Shown here: piece by piece, positions 42,888 to 51,399 of the stretch
Layout of the letters: each line of letters starts with the position of its first letter
Position numbering within the stretch: the stretch's first letter is position 1
NCBI RefSeq assembly: GCF_039542225.1
Contig: NZ_BAABHS010000014.1
Location: 62,001-126,000, forward strand
Length of the DNA stretch: 64,000 bases
Origin: Yinghuangia aomiensis
Lineage (GTDB): Bacteria; Actinomycetota; Actinomycetes; Streptomycetales; Streptomycetaceae
Direction: 5' to 3'
The notes under the pieces: generated by a model
The model's database searches: none
The model's input: the letters and a program-made list of their open reading frames with translations, nothing else
Told to the model about the DNA's origin: nothing
Made by a program: the position numbers and the translations under genes

Positions 42888-43276
42888 GGCGGAGTGCCGA
42901 CGGGGCAACGCAGGGGCGAGGCGTGGGACAGCGGCACGACGCGGGGTGCGCGAGGCGATCACGCGGGGAGACGCGCGCGGGCGGGCAGGGCTTGATCAAG
43001 GGTCGGGGCGCCTCCTGCCGCTTCGACCGCACCCCGCCCCCGCGTCCGCGTCCAGGGCGTGTCTGGTGGATATTCGCGCCCCTCACTGGGTGCCCGCGGG
43101 TAGGTCACGGGTTCCGTTTCGGGTTTTGAACCCGGCGGTTGCTTAGCAGGCAACTGTCACCAAGACGGAAGGAACTCGTCGTTCCCGCAGGCACGTTCAC
43201 GATGCTAGGAGCCGGTCGGGAACTGCCGCCAGGCATTTTCCGCGCGGCGCGGCCGGGGAACTCCGCCGGAAACGCC
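42888..43276. other. Noncoding region between a small acidic-protein gene and groEL
   Basis: There is no convincing coding frame in these 390 bp. The right half contains a tRNA-like fold on the minus strand (43112-43170, listed separately). The remainder is high-GC sequence with the word GGCGTGTCTGGTGG near 43058, which loosely resembles termini of some actinobacterial insertion sequences, but no partner terminus or transposase is seen. Confidence 0.4.
43112..43170 (-). other. tRNA-like fold with Ser(GCT)-type anticodon loop and no D-arm
   Basis: On the minus strand, TTCCGT and ACGGAA close an acceptor-like stem. Inside is GTTGC-CTGCTAA-GCAAC, a 5-bp stem with a 7-base loop having T33, anticodon GCT and A37, A38. 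Next comes CGGG-TTCAAAA-CCCG, a T-arm-like hairpin with a canonical TTCAA loop. Only about nine bases separate the acceptor from the anticodon stem, so the D-arm is missing, and no CCA is encoded. It is probably a decayed tRNA or a structural mimic rather than a working tRNA. Confidence 0.35.
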
Positions 43277-43310
43277 GGAGGGCGGCACCCCCAAGGGGAT
43301 GCCGCCCTCC
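43277..43310 (-). terminator. Distal terminator of groEL
   Basis: GGAGGGCGGCA (43277-43287) and TGCCGCCCTCC (43300-43310) form a perfect 11-bp stem about 65 bp after the groEL stop. There is no long U-tract, but the stem is strong. Confidence 0.65.
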
Positions 43311-43349
43311 GAAGAGACCTCGGCGTCGAATACCCGCCGTCCGGTCCGC

Positions 43350-43368
43350 GGGCCCGGTCACCGGGCCC
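43350..43368 (-). terminator. Proximal hairpin after groEL stop
   Basis: GGGCCCGGT and ACCGGGCCC (43350-43368) form a 9-bp stem around a single central base, five bases after the groEL stop. With the hairpin at 43277 it makes a tandem terminator. Confidence 0.6.
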
Positions 43369-43373
43369 TCGGA

Positions 43374-44999
<1,626 letters not shown>

Positions 45000-45119
45000 G
45001 TGGTGAGGTCCTCCCAGAACGGGGTGGATGCTGAAGGACCGGCCGACGCCCGCGACGGACGACCCGACTCCGCGGGGATCCTTCCCCCACGGCCTCCGGA
45101 CCTCGTCTGCCCGGTCCTT

Positions 45120-45182
45120 TTGTCACTCTCACATCCAGAGTGCTAACGCCAATGATTAGCACTCGGGTAGGTCGAGTGCAAG
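45120..45182 (-). promoter_or_regulatory. Two tandem CIRCE operators (HrcA) of groEL
   Basis: TTGTCACTC-N9-GAGTGCTAA (45120-45146) and TTAGCACTC-N9-GAGTGCAAG (45156-45182) are two CIRCE-type inverted repeats separated by nine bases. The four half-sites recur every 18 bp. The outer left and outer right half-sites deviate from consensus; the two inner ones are perfect. HrcA dimers bound side by side would cover the promoter. Confidence 0.92.
45153..45181 (-). promoter_or_regulatory. groEL promoter within the distal CIRCE
   Basis: On the minus strand TTGCAC (-35, 45176-45181) and TAATCA (-10, 45153-45158) are separated by 17 bp. Both hexamers lie within or beside CIRCE half-sites, so repressor and polymerase compete. 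The 5' leader would be about 150 nt. Confidence 0.6.
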
Positions 45183-45257
45183 CGGACCCGGCCGTATCAG
45201 GGCCCGCGCGGCGCTGCCGCCCCTGCCGTCCCGCCCGCTCCTGCGCACCCCGGGCAC

Positions 45258-45301
45258 GCCGAAGGCCCGGACCCCCCTGCACGGGGGACCGGGCCTTCGG
45301 C
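45258..45301 (-). terminator. Terminator after the cold-shock gene
   Basis: GCCGAAGGCCCGG (45258-45270) pairs perfectly with CCGGGCCTTCGGC (45289-45301), and an inner CCCCC/GGGGG extends the stem. It lies about 45 bp after the csp stop and insulates it from groEL. Confidence 0.8.
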
Positions 45302-45346
45302 ACGTCTGAAGAAGAAAAGCAGTATTCAGAAGAGCTGTGAACGGGC

Positions 45347-45550
45347 TCAGCCGGTCACGCGGACCATGTCCGCCTGCGGGCCCTTCTGCCCCTGCGAGAT
45401 CTCGAACTCGACCCGCTGTCCTTCCTCAAGCGTCCGGTACCCGTCCATCTGGATCGCGCTGTAGTGGACGAAGACGTCCGCACCACCGTCGACCGCGATG
45501 AAGCCGTACCCCTTCTCCGCGTTGAACCACTTGACGGTGCCCTGAGCCAT
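45347..45550 (-). CDS. CspA-type cold-shock protein
   Basis: The 67-residue protein is a single cold-shock domain: AQGTVKWFNAEKGYGFIAVD (RNP1) and DVFVHYSAIQMDGYRTLEEG (RNP2), ending KGPQADMVRVTG. It is an RNA chaperone of the ScoF/CspA class, common in multiple copies in streptomycetes. ATG 45550 follows GGGGAG; the extra ten in-frame residues upstream are not part of the domain. The AT-richer 500-bp upstream region is probably its promoter and long leader. Confidence 0.95.
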   Translation of the reverse strand: MAQGTVKWFNAEKGYGFIAVDGGADVFVHYSAIQMDGYRTLEEGQRVEFEISQGQKGPQADMVRVTG

Positions 45551-45996
45551 TCCTAACTCCCCTGTTACTGGCCCTTTCACGGAAACTGCGCGCCGCAGCT
45601 CCGGGTCGTTCGCTTACTTCTTGACCGACTGAGTGAAGTCAGCACAGGGCAAGCAGGTTCGCGAGTTGTTGCCACACACCAGGAACCAGTACGTGGAACC
45701 GTCCGACCGCGGCTGAATGTATCCGGATGCGTGCCCGACGCAACAGGTCAAACGGACGAGAAATCCGGGAGGAATAAAAGCCTCGGAGCGTGACGTACAC
45801 CACGAAAAGCCGCATTTCACTCCGCAATAAATGCGACAACAAGGACATTTCGGGTGTGATCCCGGCCACGGGATTCTGTGGCGGTTGCCGCGACATCTCC
45901 GGAAAATGCGGTAGTACCGGAGTGCACCGGCACCAGCCTTCCACGGAATCGGCGGTTCCGAATGCGGCACGCCGCAAGGCGCTCTGGTGGGCCTCA
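45551..45996. other. AT-richer leader/promoter region of the cold-shock gene, with competing small frames
   Basis: This stretch is clearly lower in GC than its surroundings (for example AATAAATGCG near 45830) and lies upstream of the csp gene. Two overlapping minus-strand frames are open. One (45614-45970) is Cys-rich; the other (from ATG 45812 to 45639, RLFVVYVTLRGFYSSRISRP) has a GGAG ribosome site. Neither has decisive codon bias. A long structured 5' leader is the usual arrangement for cold-shock genes. Confidence 0.45.
45614..45970 (-). CDS. Uncertain Cys-rich small frame
   Basis: The 118-codon frame contains CPCCRIYCGVKCGFSWC and, near its end, GYIQPRSDGSTYWFLVCGNN then SRTCLPCADFTQSVKK. 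The last 45 codons have mostly G/C third bases and two CxxC-like pairs, hinting at a zinc-binding protein, but the first half does not look coding and no start is convincing. The stop is 63 bp before the csp start. Confidence 0.22.
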   Translation of the reverse strand: MPHSEPPIPWKAGAGALRYYRIFRRCRGNRHRIPWPGSHPKCPCCRIYCGVKCGFSWCTSRSEAFIPPGFLVRLTCCVGHASGYIQPRSDGSTYWFLVCGNNSRTCLPCADFTQSVKK

Positions 45997-46030
45997 GGTG
46001 GGGATCATGAAAAGGTGGGGATCATGAAAA
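45997..46030. repeat. Perfect 17-bp tandem duplication
   Basis: GGTGGGGATCATGAAAA occurs twice head to tail (45997-46013 and 46014-46030), directly beside the terminator at 46031. It probably arose by slippage. Confidence 0.85.
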
Positions 46031-46064
46031 AAGTCCGCCGCCCGGTGCACCGGGCGGCGGACTT
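46031..46064 (-). terminator. Terminator of the sulfur-carrier operon
   Basis: Bases 46031-46064 form a perfect 34-bp palindrome (arms AAGTCCGCCGCCCGGTG and its complement). On the minus strand it runs into a T-tract, ending the operon that begins at the SAM riboswitch. Confidence 0.92.
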
Positions 46065-46078
46065 CGTTTATTGCGGGA

Positions 46079-46357
46079 TCAACAACCGCCCGCGACGGCC
46101 GGGATCACCGAGACGTTCGCACCGTCCGGCGTCGCGGTCTGCAGGCCGTCCGCGAAACGCACGTCGTCGTCGTTGACATAGACGTTCACGAACCGGCGCA
46201 GCTTGCCGGTGTCGTCGAGCACGCGCGCCGCGATGCCCGGGTAGCTCTTCTCCAGCGACTCGACGACCTCGGCCAGCGTCGCGCCCTCGGCGGTGACCTC
46301 GGCCGCGCCGTCGGTGTAGGTGCGCAGGATCGTCGGAATGCGGACGGAAACGCTCAT
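46079..46357 (-). CDS. MoaD/ThiS-family sulfur carrier ending in Gly-Gly-Cys (MetO-like)
   Basis: The 92-residue ubiquitin-fold protein reads SVSVRIPTILRTYTDGAAEV, LRRFVNVYVNDDDVRFADGL and ends GANVSVIPAVAGGC. Sulfur carriers normally end in a free Gly-Gly that is adenylated and thiocarboxylated. Here an extra Cys follows, so a protease must trim it, or the tail is a regulated precursor. It lies 40 bp after the threonine-synthase-family gene in a SAM-riboswitch operon, which points to sulfur delivery for homocysteine or methionine. ATG 46366 is an alternative start. Confidence 0.88.
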   Translation of the reverse strand: MSVSVRIPTILRTYTDGAAEVTAEGATLAEVVESLEKSYPGIAARVLDDTGKLRRFVNVYVNDDDVRFADGLQTATPDGANVSVIPAVAGGC

Positions 46358-46396
46358 CTGTGTCATCAACCTTTCGGGGCTCTTACGGAGGCGGCG

Positions 46397-47671
46397 TCAG
46401 GCCAGGCCGGCCGCGCGGAACGCGTCCAGCGAAGGGCGGATGGTCGCGGTCGCGCCCGTCGTGCCCTCGATGGCGTCCAGGGTCTTGAGGCCGTCGCCGG
46501 TGTTGAGGACGACGGTCGTGGCGTCCGGGTCCAGCTGCCCGGTCTCCACCAGCTTGCGCAGCACGCCGACGGTCACGCCGCCCGCGGTCTCGCCGAAGAC
46601 GCCCTCGGTCCGGGCCAGCAGCTTGATCGCGTCGACGACCTGCGTGTCGTCGACGTCCTCCACCGCGCCGCCGGTCCGCTTGCACACGTCGAGCACGTAG
46701 GGCCCGTCCGCCGGGTTGCCGATGGCCAGGGACTTCGCGATGGTGTCCGGCTTGACCGGCCGGATCACGTCGTGCCCGGCCTTCCACGCGGCGGACACCG
46801 GCGAGCAGCCCTCGGCCTGCGCCCCGAAGATCTTGTACGGGGCGTCCTCGACCAGGCCGAGCTTGATCAGCTCGCGGAAGCCCTTGTCGATCTTGGTGAG
46901 CTGCGAGCCGGACGCGATCGGGATCACGATCTGCTCGGGCAGCCGCCAGCCGAGCTGCTCGGCGATCTCGTAGGCCAGCGTCTTGGAGCCCTCGCCGTAG
47001 TACGGCCGCAGGTTGACGTTGACGAAGCCCCAGCCCTCGCCGACCGGGTCGCCGATCAGCTCCGAGCAGAAGCGGTTGACCTCGTCGTAGGTGCCCTCGA
47101 TCGCGACCAGCTCGCCGCCGTAGGCGGCCGCCGTGACGACCTTGCCGGCCTCCAGGTCGGACGGGATGAACACGCATGAGCGCAGGCCCGCCCGGGCGGC
47201 CGCGGCGCCGACGGCGCCGGCCAGGTTCCCGGTCGACGAGCAGGAGAGCGTGGTGAAGCCGAAGTTGCGGGCCGCCTCGAGGGCGATGGCCACCACGCGG
47301 TCCTTGAACGAGTGCGTCGGGTTGCCCGAGTCGTCCTTGACGTACAGGTCCTTCAGGCCCAGCTCGCGGCCCAGGTTGCGGGCGACGACCAGCTTGGTGA
47401 AGCCCGGGTTGAGGTTCGGGCGGGAGGCCACGTCCGCGGACACGGGCAGCAGCGGCGCGTACCGCCAGATGTTGTTCGGACCGGCTTCGATCTGCTCGCG
47501 GGTCACGCCGCCGGAGAAGTCGTAGGCGACCTCCAGCGGCCCGAAACAGAACGCACACGCGAAGATCGGGCCGAGGTCGTAGCGCTCACCGCATTCGCGG
47601 CACGACAAGGCGGCCGCGGGGCCGAAGGCACCGGAGGTCAGGGCGGCGGAATCGATCGTGGGTGTAGCCAT
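46397..47671 (-). CDS. Threonine-synthase-family PLP enzyme (ThrC or MetM-type homocysteine synthase)
   Basis: The 424-residue fold-type-II PLP enzyme has an N-terminal zinc ribbon (SCRECGERYDLGPIFACAFC), the PLP lysine in DSGNPTHSFKDRVVAIALEA and the phosphate loop SCSSTGNLAGAVGAAAARAG. By family it acts on O-phosphohomoserine, giving threonine. Its mRNA starts with a SAM-I riboswitch and it is followed by a sulfur-carrier gene. I recall that a Streptomyces threonine-synthase homologue (MetM) makes homocysteine from O-phosphohomoserine with a carrier (MetO), and this pair fits that. ATG 47671 follows GAGGAGAGAGG. Confidence 0.88.
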   Translation of the reverse strand: MATPTIDSAALTSGAFGPAAALSCRECGERYDLGPIFACAFCFGPLEVAYDFSGGVTREQIEAGPNNIWRYAPLLPVSADVASRPNLNPGFTKLVVARNLGRELGLKDLYVKDDSGNPTHSFKDRVVAIALEAARNFGFTTLSCSSTGNLAGAVGAAAARAGLRSCVFIPSDLEAGKVVTAAAYGGELVAIEGTYDEVNRFCSELIGDPVGEGWGFVNVNLRPYYGEGSKTLAYEIAEQLGWRLPEQIVIPIASGSQLTKIDKGFRELIKLGLVEDAPYKIFGAQAEGCSPVSAAWKAGHDVIRPVKPDTIAKSLAIGNPADGPYVLDVCKRTGGAVEDVDDTQVVDAIKLLARTEGVFGETAGGVTVGVLRKLVETGQLDPDATTVVLNTGDGLKTLDAIEGTTGATATIRPSLDAFRAAGLA

Positions 47672-47686
47672 GGCGAGGCCTCTCTC

Positions 47687-47823
47687 CTCATCTTCCCCAC
47701 GGGGGTTCCCGCGGGACGGACTTGGCACCAGTCCGCCGGGAGGCCCGCGTGCAATGCACATGGGTACCGATCGGATGGTTGCCGGGGCTTCAACGGGCCG
47801 TTCCCTCTGCCCCTCTGGATGAG
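47687..47823 (-). ncRNA. SAM-I (S-box) riboswitch upstream of the threonine-synthase-family gene
   Basis: On the minus strand the leader carries the S-box core in order: AGAGGGGCAGAGGGAA, GGCCCGTTGAAGCCCCGGCA followed by ACC, and GGTGCCAAGTCCGTCCCG. These are the conserved SAM-binding and kink-turn/pseudoknot segments. The closing P1 stem can form between CTCATC (47818-47823) and GATGAG (47687-47692). The latter is contiguous with the ribosome site GAGGAGAGAGG, so SAM binding should hide the site and switch translation off. No terminator stem is seen between the aptamer and the start codon. Confidence 0.88.
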
Positions 47824-48014
47824 CTGTATGGCGGGCTAGTGGGCCGTATCACCGGCTCGTGCACCGCATTTGTCCGGGTCGACGTGCGATCGTCGTACCT
47901 CGTGACGAAGACTGTAACCGAAGCGGCCACCCGCCGATCATCGCCGTCCGCCACGCGAGACGATAGACACACGAATCGCACGATGCGCGCAAGAAGCGAC
48001 AGGGGAACGTCACA

Positions 48015-48998
48015 GTGCTGCCCGAGGTGAGCCGCTGGCTGGACCGGAGGTCCTCGACCGCCGCCGATTGGCCGGTCCCGAGGCTGGTGGAAGCGAAGCG
48101 GGCAGGGCAGATCCGGGTCAGCGTGGTGCTGCCGGCCCTCGACGAGGAGCCGACCGTCGGGGCGATAGTCCGCACGATCCGCGGCGAGCTGATGGAGCGC
48201 CACCCGCTCGTCGACGAGTTGGTCGTGGTCGACTCCGGGTCCACCGACCGCACCGCCGAGGTCGCCGCCGCGGCGGGCGCCCGCGTGGTGCACCGCGACG
48301 AGATCCTGCCCCGGCTGCCCGCGGTGCGCGGCAAGGGCGAGGTGCTGTGGCGTTCGCTTCTCGCCACCACCGGCGACCTCGTCTGCTTCGTCGACGCCGA
48401 CCTGCGCGGGTTCTCCGCGGACTTCGTGTCCGGCATCCTCGGCCCGCTGCTGACCGACCCGTCCGTGCAGCTCGTGAAGGCGATGTACGACCGGCCGCTG
48501 GAGATCGGCGACACCATGGTGCCCGCGGGCGGCGGCCGGGTCACCGAGCTGGTGGCGCGCCCCCTGCTCAACATGTACTGGCCGGAACTCGCCGGGTTCG
48601 TGCAGCCGCTCGGCGGCGAGTACGCGGTGCGCCGCCACCTCCTGGAACGCCTGCCGTTCCCGTGCGGCTACGGCATCGAGACCGCGATGCTCGTCGACAC
48701 CCTGAACCTGGTCGGCCTGGACGCGATGGCGCAGGTCGACGTGGGCGTGCGGCGGCACAGCCACCAGGACGAAGCCGGGCTCGGCCGGATGGCGGGCGAG
48801 ATCTGGCAGGCGGTGCTGGAGCGGCTGCACCGCGACGGCCGGGTGCGCAAGGGCGCGGGCGGCCTCAACACGCTGTTCGCCCAGTTCGAGCGCGACGAGA
48901 AGGGGTTCCGGGTGACCAGCCACGACGTGGCCGCGCACGAACGGCCCCCGATGATCACGATCCCGGAGTACCGCGCCCGCGACGCGCTCGCCGGCTGA
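48015..48998 (+). CDS. gpgS: Glucosyl-3-phosphoglycerate synthase
   Basis: The 327-residue GT-A fold retaining glycosyltransferase (GT81) joins NDP-glucose to 3-phosphoglycerate, the first step towards glucosylglycerate and, in relatives, methylglucose lipopolysaccharides. It has VSVVLPALDEEPTVGAIVRT, ELVVVDSGSTDRTAEVAAAA and the metal-binding CFVDADLRGF near residue 125, then RPLLNMYWPELAGFVQPLGG. The GTG at 48015 follows AGGGGAA. It is divergent from the SAM-riboswitch operon and 98 bp upstream of otsA, so compatible-solute genes cluster here. Confidence 0.93.
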   Translation: MLPEVSRWLDRRSSTAADWPVPRLVEAKRAGQIRVSVVLPALDEEPTVGAIVRTIRGELMERHPLVDELVVVDSGSTDRTAEVAAAAGARVVHRDEILPRLPAVRGKGEVLWRSLLATTGDLVCFVDADLRGFSADFVSGILGPLLTDPSVQLVKAMYDRPLEIGDTMVPAGGGRVTELVARPLLNMYWPELAGFVQPLGGEYAVRRHLLERLPFPCGYGIETAMLVDTLNLVGLDAMAQVDVGVRRHSHQDEAGLGRMAGEIWQAVLERLHRDGRVRKGAGGLNTLFAQFERDEKGFRVTSHDVAAHERPPMITIPEYRARDALAG

Positions 48999-49083
48999 TC
49001 CCGCGGGCCGTTCCGGACGGCGCGCCGCGCCCGCGCCCGGGTGCGCGGCACGGCGCCGGGGTTTGTCCGACCGGCCGGATGGC

Positions 49084-49096
49084 TAGGTTTGCAGGC
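49084..49096 (+). promoter_or_regulatory. Putative -10 box for leaderless otsA
   Basis: TAGGTT (49084-49089), seven bases, then ATG at 49097. The convergent otsB gene has the identical box and spacing. Confidence 0.4.
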
Positions 49097-50539
49097 ATGA
49101 GCGCCCAAGCACGTGTCCTTGTCGCGTCCAACCGCGGTCCGGTGTCGTTCCACGCCGAGGACGACGGTTCGCTGAGCGTCCGGCGCGGCGGCGGCGGCCT
49201 CGTGTCCGGGCTCTCCGCGGCAGGCCAGGGCACCGGCGCGGTCTGGGTGTGCGCTGCGCTGTCGGAGGCCGACCGCACCGCGGCGCGGGAAGCGCCGGCC
49301 GGGCGGATCGACCGGGCCGGGTACGACACCGGCGGCCTGGCCGTCCACATGCTGGACATCGACCCGGGGACGTTCGCGCGGGCGTACAACGCCATAGCCA
49401 ATTCGACGCTGTGGTTCATCCACCACCTGCTGTACGACACGGCGACCAAGCCGGTCTTCGACGGCCGGTTCCGCAAGGAGTGGGCGTCGTACGAGGCTTA
49501 CAACGCGGCGTTCGCAGAGGCCCTCGCGGCGGAGGCGAGCGAAGGCGCGCAGGTCGTCGTGCAGGACTACCACCTGACGCTCACCCCGCGGATGCTCCGC
49601 TCGCTGCGGCCCGACCTGCGGATCGGGCACTTCTCGCACACCCCGTGGGCGCCGCCGGACTACTTCCGGCTGCTGCCGGACGACATCGCGCGTGCCGTAC
49701 TGGAGGGCATCCTCGGCGCGGACCACGCAGGATTCCTGACCCGGCGGTGGGCGGGCGCGTTCCTGGACTGCTGCGAGGAACTGCTCGGCGCCGACGTCGA
49801 CCGCGCGGCGATGACCGTCGCGCACGCCGGCCGGGTGACCGAGATCGGCGTGCACGGGCTCGGCGCGGACGCCGAATTCCTGCGCGACCGCGCGTCGCGG
49901 CCGGACGTCGAGGCGCGGCTGGCCGCGCTCCGCGAGGCGGTCGGCGACCGCAAGGTCATCGTGCGGGTGGACCGGACCGAGCTGTCGAAGAACATCGTGC
50001 GGGGGCTGCTGGCCTACCGCGACCTGCTGCGGACCCGGCCGGAATGGCTCGGGCGCGTGGTGCACGTCGCGTTCGCCTACCCGTCGCGGCACGACCTGCC
50101 GGAGTACCGCGAGTACACGGCGGCGGTGCAGCGGATCGCCAAGGAGATCGACGACGAGTTCGGCGACGGCACCTGGCAGCCGCTGATCCTGCACGTCAAC
50201 GACGACTTCCCGCGGTCGCTGGCGGCGTACCGGCTCGCCGACGTGGCGCTGGTGAACCCGATCCGGGACGGCATGAACCTGGTCGCCAAGGAGATCCCGG
50301 TGGTGTCCGAGCGCGGTTGCGCGCTGGTGCTGTCCCGCGAGGCGGGCGCATTCGAGGAACTCGGCGCGGACGCCGTCGTGGTGAACCCGTTCGACGTGAC
50401 GGCGACGACCGAGGCCCTGCACACCGCGCTGTCGATGGACGACGCGGAACGCGGCGAACGCACCAAGCGGCTCGCCGCGGCGGCGACCGCGCTGAGCCCG
50501 CAGCAGTGGTTCCTCGACCAGCTGGACGCGCTGGGCTGA
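49097..50539 (+). CDS. otsA: Trehalose-6-phosphate synthase
   Basis: The 480-residue GT20 enzyme transfers glucose from a nucleotide sugar to glucose 6-phosphate. Signatures are LVASNRGPVSFHAEDDGSLS, the glycine-rich RRGGGGLVSGLS loop, QDYHLTLTPRMLRSLRPDLR, GHFSHTPWAPPDYFRLLP, VDRTELSKNIVRGLLAYRDL and NPIRDGMNLVAKEIP with the donor-binding acidic residues. The length is normal. ATG 49097 has no ribosome site but a TAGGTT box seven bases upstream, so the mRNA may be leaderless. It is convergent with otsB, the next pathway enzyme. Confidence 0.95.
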   Translation: MSAQARVLVASNRGPVSFHAEDDGSLSVRRGGGGLVSGLSAAGQGTGAVWVCAALSEADRTAAREAPAGRIDRAGYDTGGLAVHMLDIDPGTFARAYNAIANSTLWFIHHLLYDTATKPVFDGRFRKEWASYEAYNAAFAEALAAEASEGAQVVVQDYHLTLTPRMLRSLRPDLRIGHFSHTPWAPPDYFRLLPDDIARAVLEGILGADHAGFLTRRWAGAFLDCCEELLGADVDRAAMTVAHAGRVTEIGVHGLGADAEFLRDRASRPDVEARLAALREAVGDRKVIVRVDRTELSKNIVRGLLAYRDLLRTRPEWLGRVVHVAFAYPSRHDLPEYREYTAAVQRIAKEIDDEFGDGTWQPLILHVNDDFPRSLAAYRLADVALVNPIRDGMNLVAKEIPVVSERGCALVLSREAGAFEELGADAVVVNPFDVTATTEALHTALSMDDAERGERTKRLAAAATALSPQQWFLDQLDALG

Positions 50540-50558
50540 GGCTTGGGCAGGCGGCCCG

Positions 50559-51386
50559 CTACACCGCGTCCGCGAGTGCGGCCAGCAGTGCCGCGACCCC
50601 GGGCGGTCCGTCGACGACCACGTCGGCGCGCTCGGCGAGTTCGCTCACCTCGGCGGAGCCGCTGCACACCGTCACGCCCGCGACGCCGTCGCCGCGCAGC
50701 CGTTCCACCGCGTCGAACGCGGCCAGGTCGCCCAGGTCGTCGCCCGCGAACAGCACGCTGCGCGCGCCGCGTTCGGCGAGGAACGCGGTGAGGGCTTGGC
50801 CCTTGTCCATTCCGGCGGGACGCAACTCCAGGACGTACCGGCCGGGTTCGACGACCAGGCCGTGGTCGTGCGCGAGCGCGGCGAGCGGGGCGCGGAGCGC
50901 GTCGAAGGCGCCTTGCGGGTCGGGGGCCCGGCGCGTGTGCACGGCCAGCGCGCTGCCCTTGTCCTCGGTCCAGGTGGTCTCCCACAGGCCGAGGCCGGAC
51001 AGCACCCCGGGCAGCTGGGCCCGCACCGCGTCGACGCCCGGTGGGACGTCGGGCGCGTGCACGCGGCCGCTGACCGCGTCCCAGCGCTCCAGGCCGTAGT
51101 GGCCGAGCACCACGAGGCGGTCGAGTCCGGGGACGCCGGCGAACCGGCCGTAGGCGACGGCGACCGCCGCGGGGCGGCCGGTCACGATCACCACGGCGTC
51201 CAGGTGCGGGGCCAGCCGGGACAGGGCCAGGACCGCGTCGGTGTCCGCGCGGGCGGCCTCCGGGTCGTCGACGATCGGCGCGAGGGTGCCGTCGAAGTCG
51301 AGGGCCACGACCGCACCGGAGGGATCGTCGAGGAGTGCGGTCAGCCCGGCTTTGCCGGCGGGCGTGGTCGGTTGGGGCAGCTCCAT
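50559..51386 (-). CDS. otsB: Trehalose-6-phosphate phosphatase
   Basis: The 275-residue HAD-superfamily phosphatase completes trehalose synthesis. Motif I is VVALDFDGTLAPIVDDPEAA, motif II is VIVTGRPAAVAV, the cap includes VLGHYGLERWDAVSGRVHAP, and motifs III-IV are RPAGMDKGQALTAFL and VLFAGDDLGDLAAFDAVERL. It lies tail to tail with otsA, 19 bp apart. ATG 51386 was chosen because it stands seven bases after a TAGGTT box; a TTG nine bases further upstream is possible. Confidence 0.95.
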   Translation of the reverse strand: MELPQPTTPAGKAGLTALLDDPSGAVVALDFDGTLAPIVDDPEAARADTDAVLALSRLAPHLDAVVIVTGRPAAVAVAYGRFAGVPGLDRLVVLGHYGLERWDAVSGRVHAPDVPPGVDAVRAQLPGVLSGLGLWETTWTEDKGSALAVHTRRAPDPQGAFDALRAPLAALAHDHGLVVEPGRYVLELRPAGMDKGQALTAFLAERGARSVLFAGDDLGDLAAFDAVERLRGDGVAGVTVCSGSAEVSELAERADVVVDGPPGVAALLAALADAV

Positions 51387-51399
51387 GGCCTCCAACCTA
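51387..51399 (-). promoter_or_regulatory. Putative -10 box for leaderless otsB
   Basis: On the minus strand TAGGTT (51394-51399) lies seven bases before the otsB ATG. Box and spacing are the same as those of otsA, suggesting shared promoter recognition. Confidence 0.4.

Noticed and set aside
42888..43112. Insertion-sequence terminus near GGCGTGTCTGGTGG
   Set aside because: No matching opposite end, target duplication or transposase nearby.
43112..43170. Functional tRNA-Ser(GCT)
   Set aside because: Lacks the D-arm and the long variable arm of serine tRNAs; kept only as a tRNA-like fold.
45790..46176. 128-codon plus-strand frame
   Set aside because: Runs through the operon terminator and the sulfur-carrier gene in antisense; no domain.
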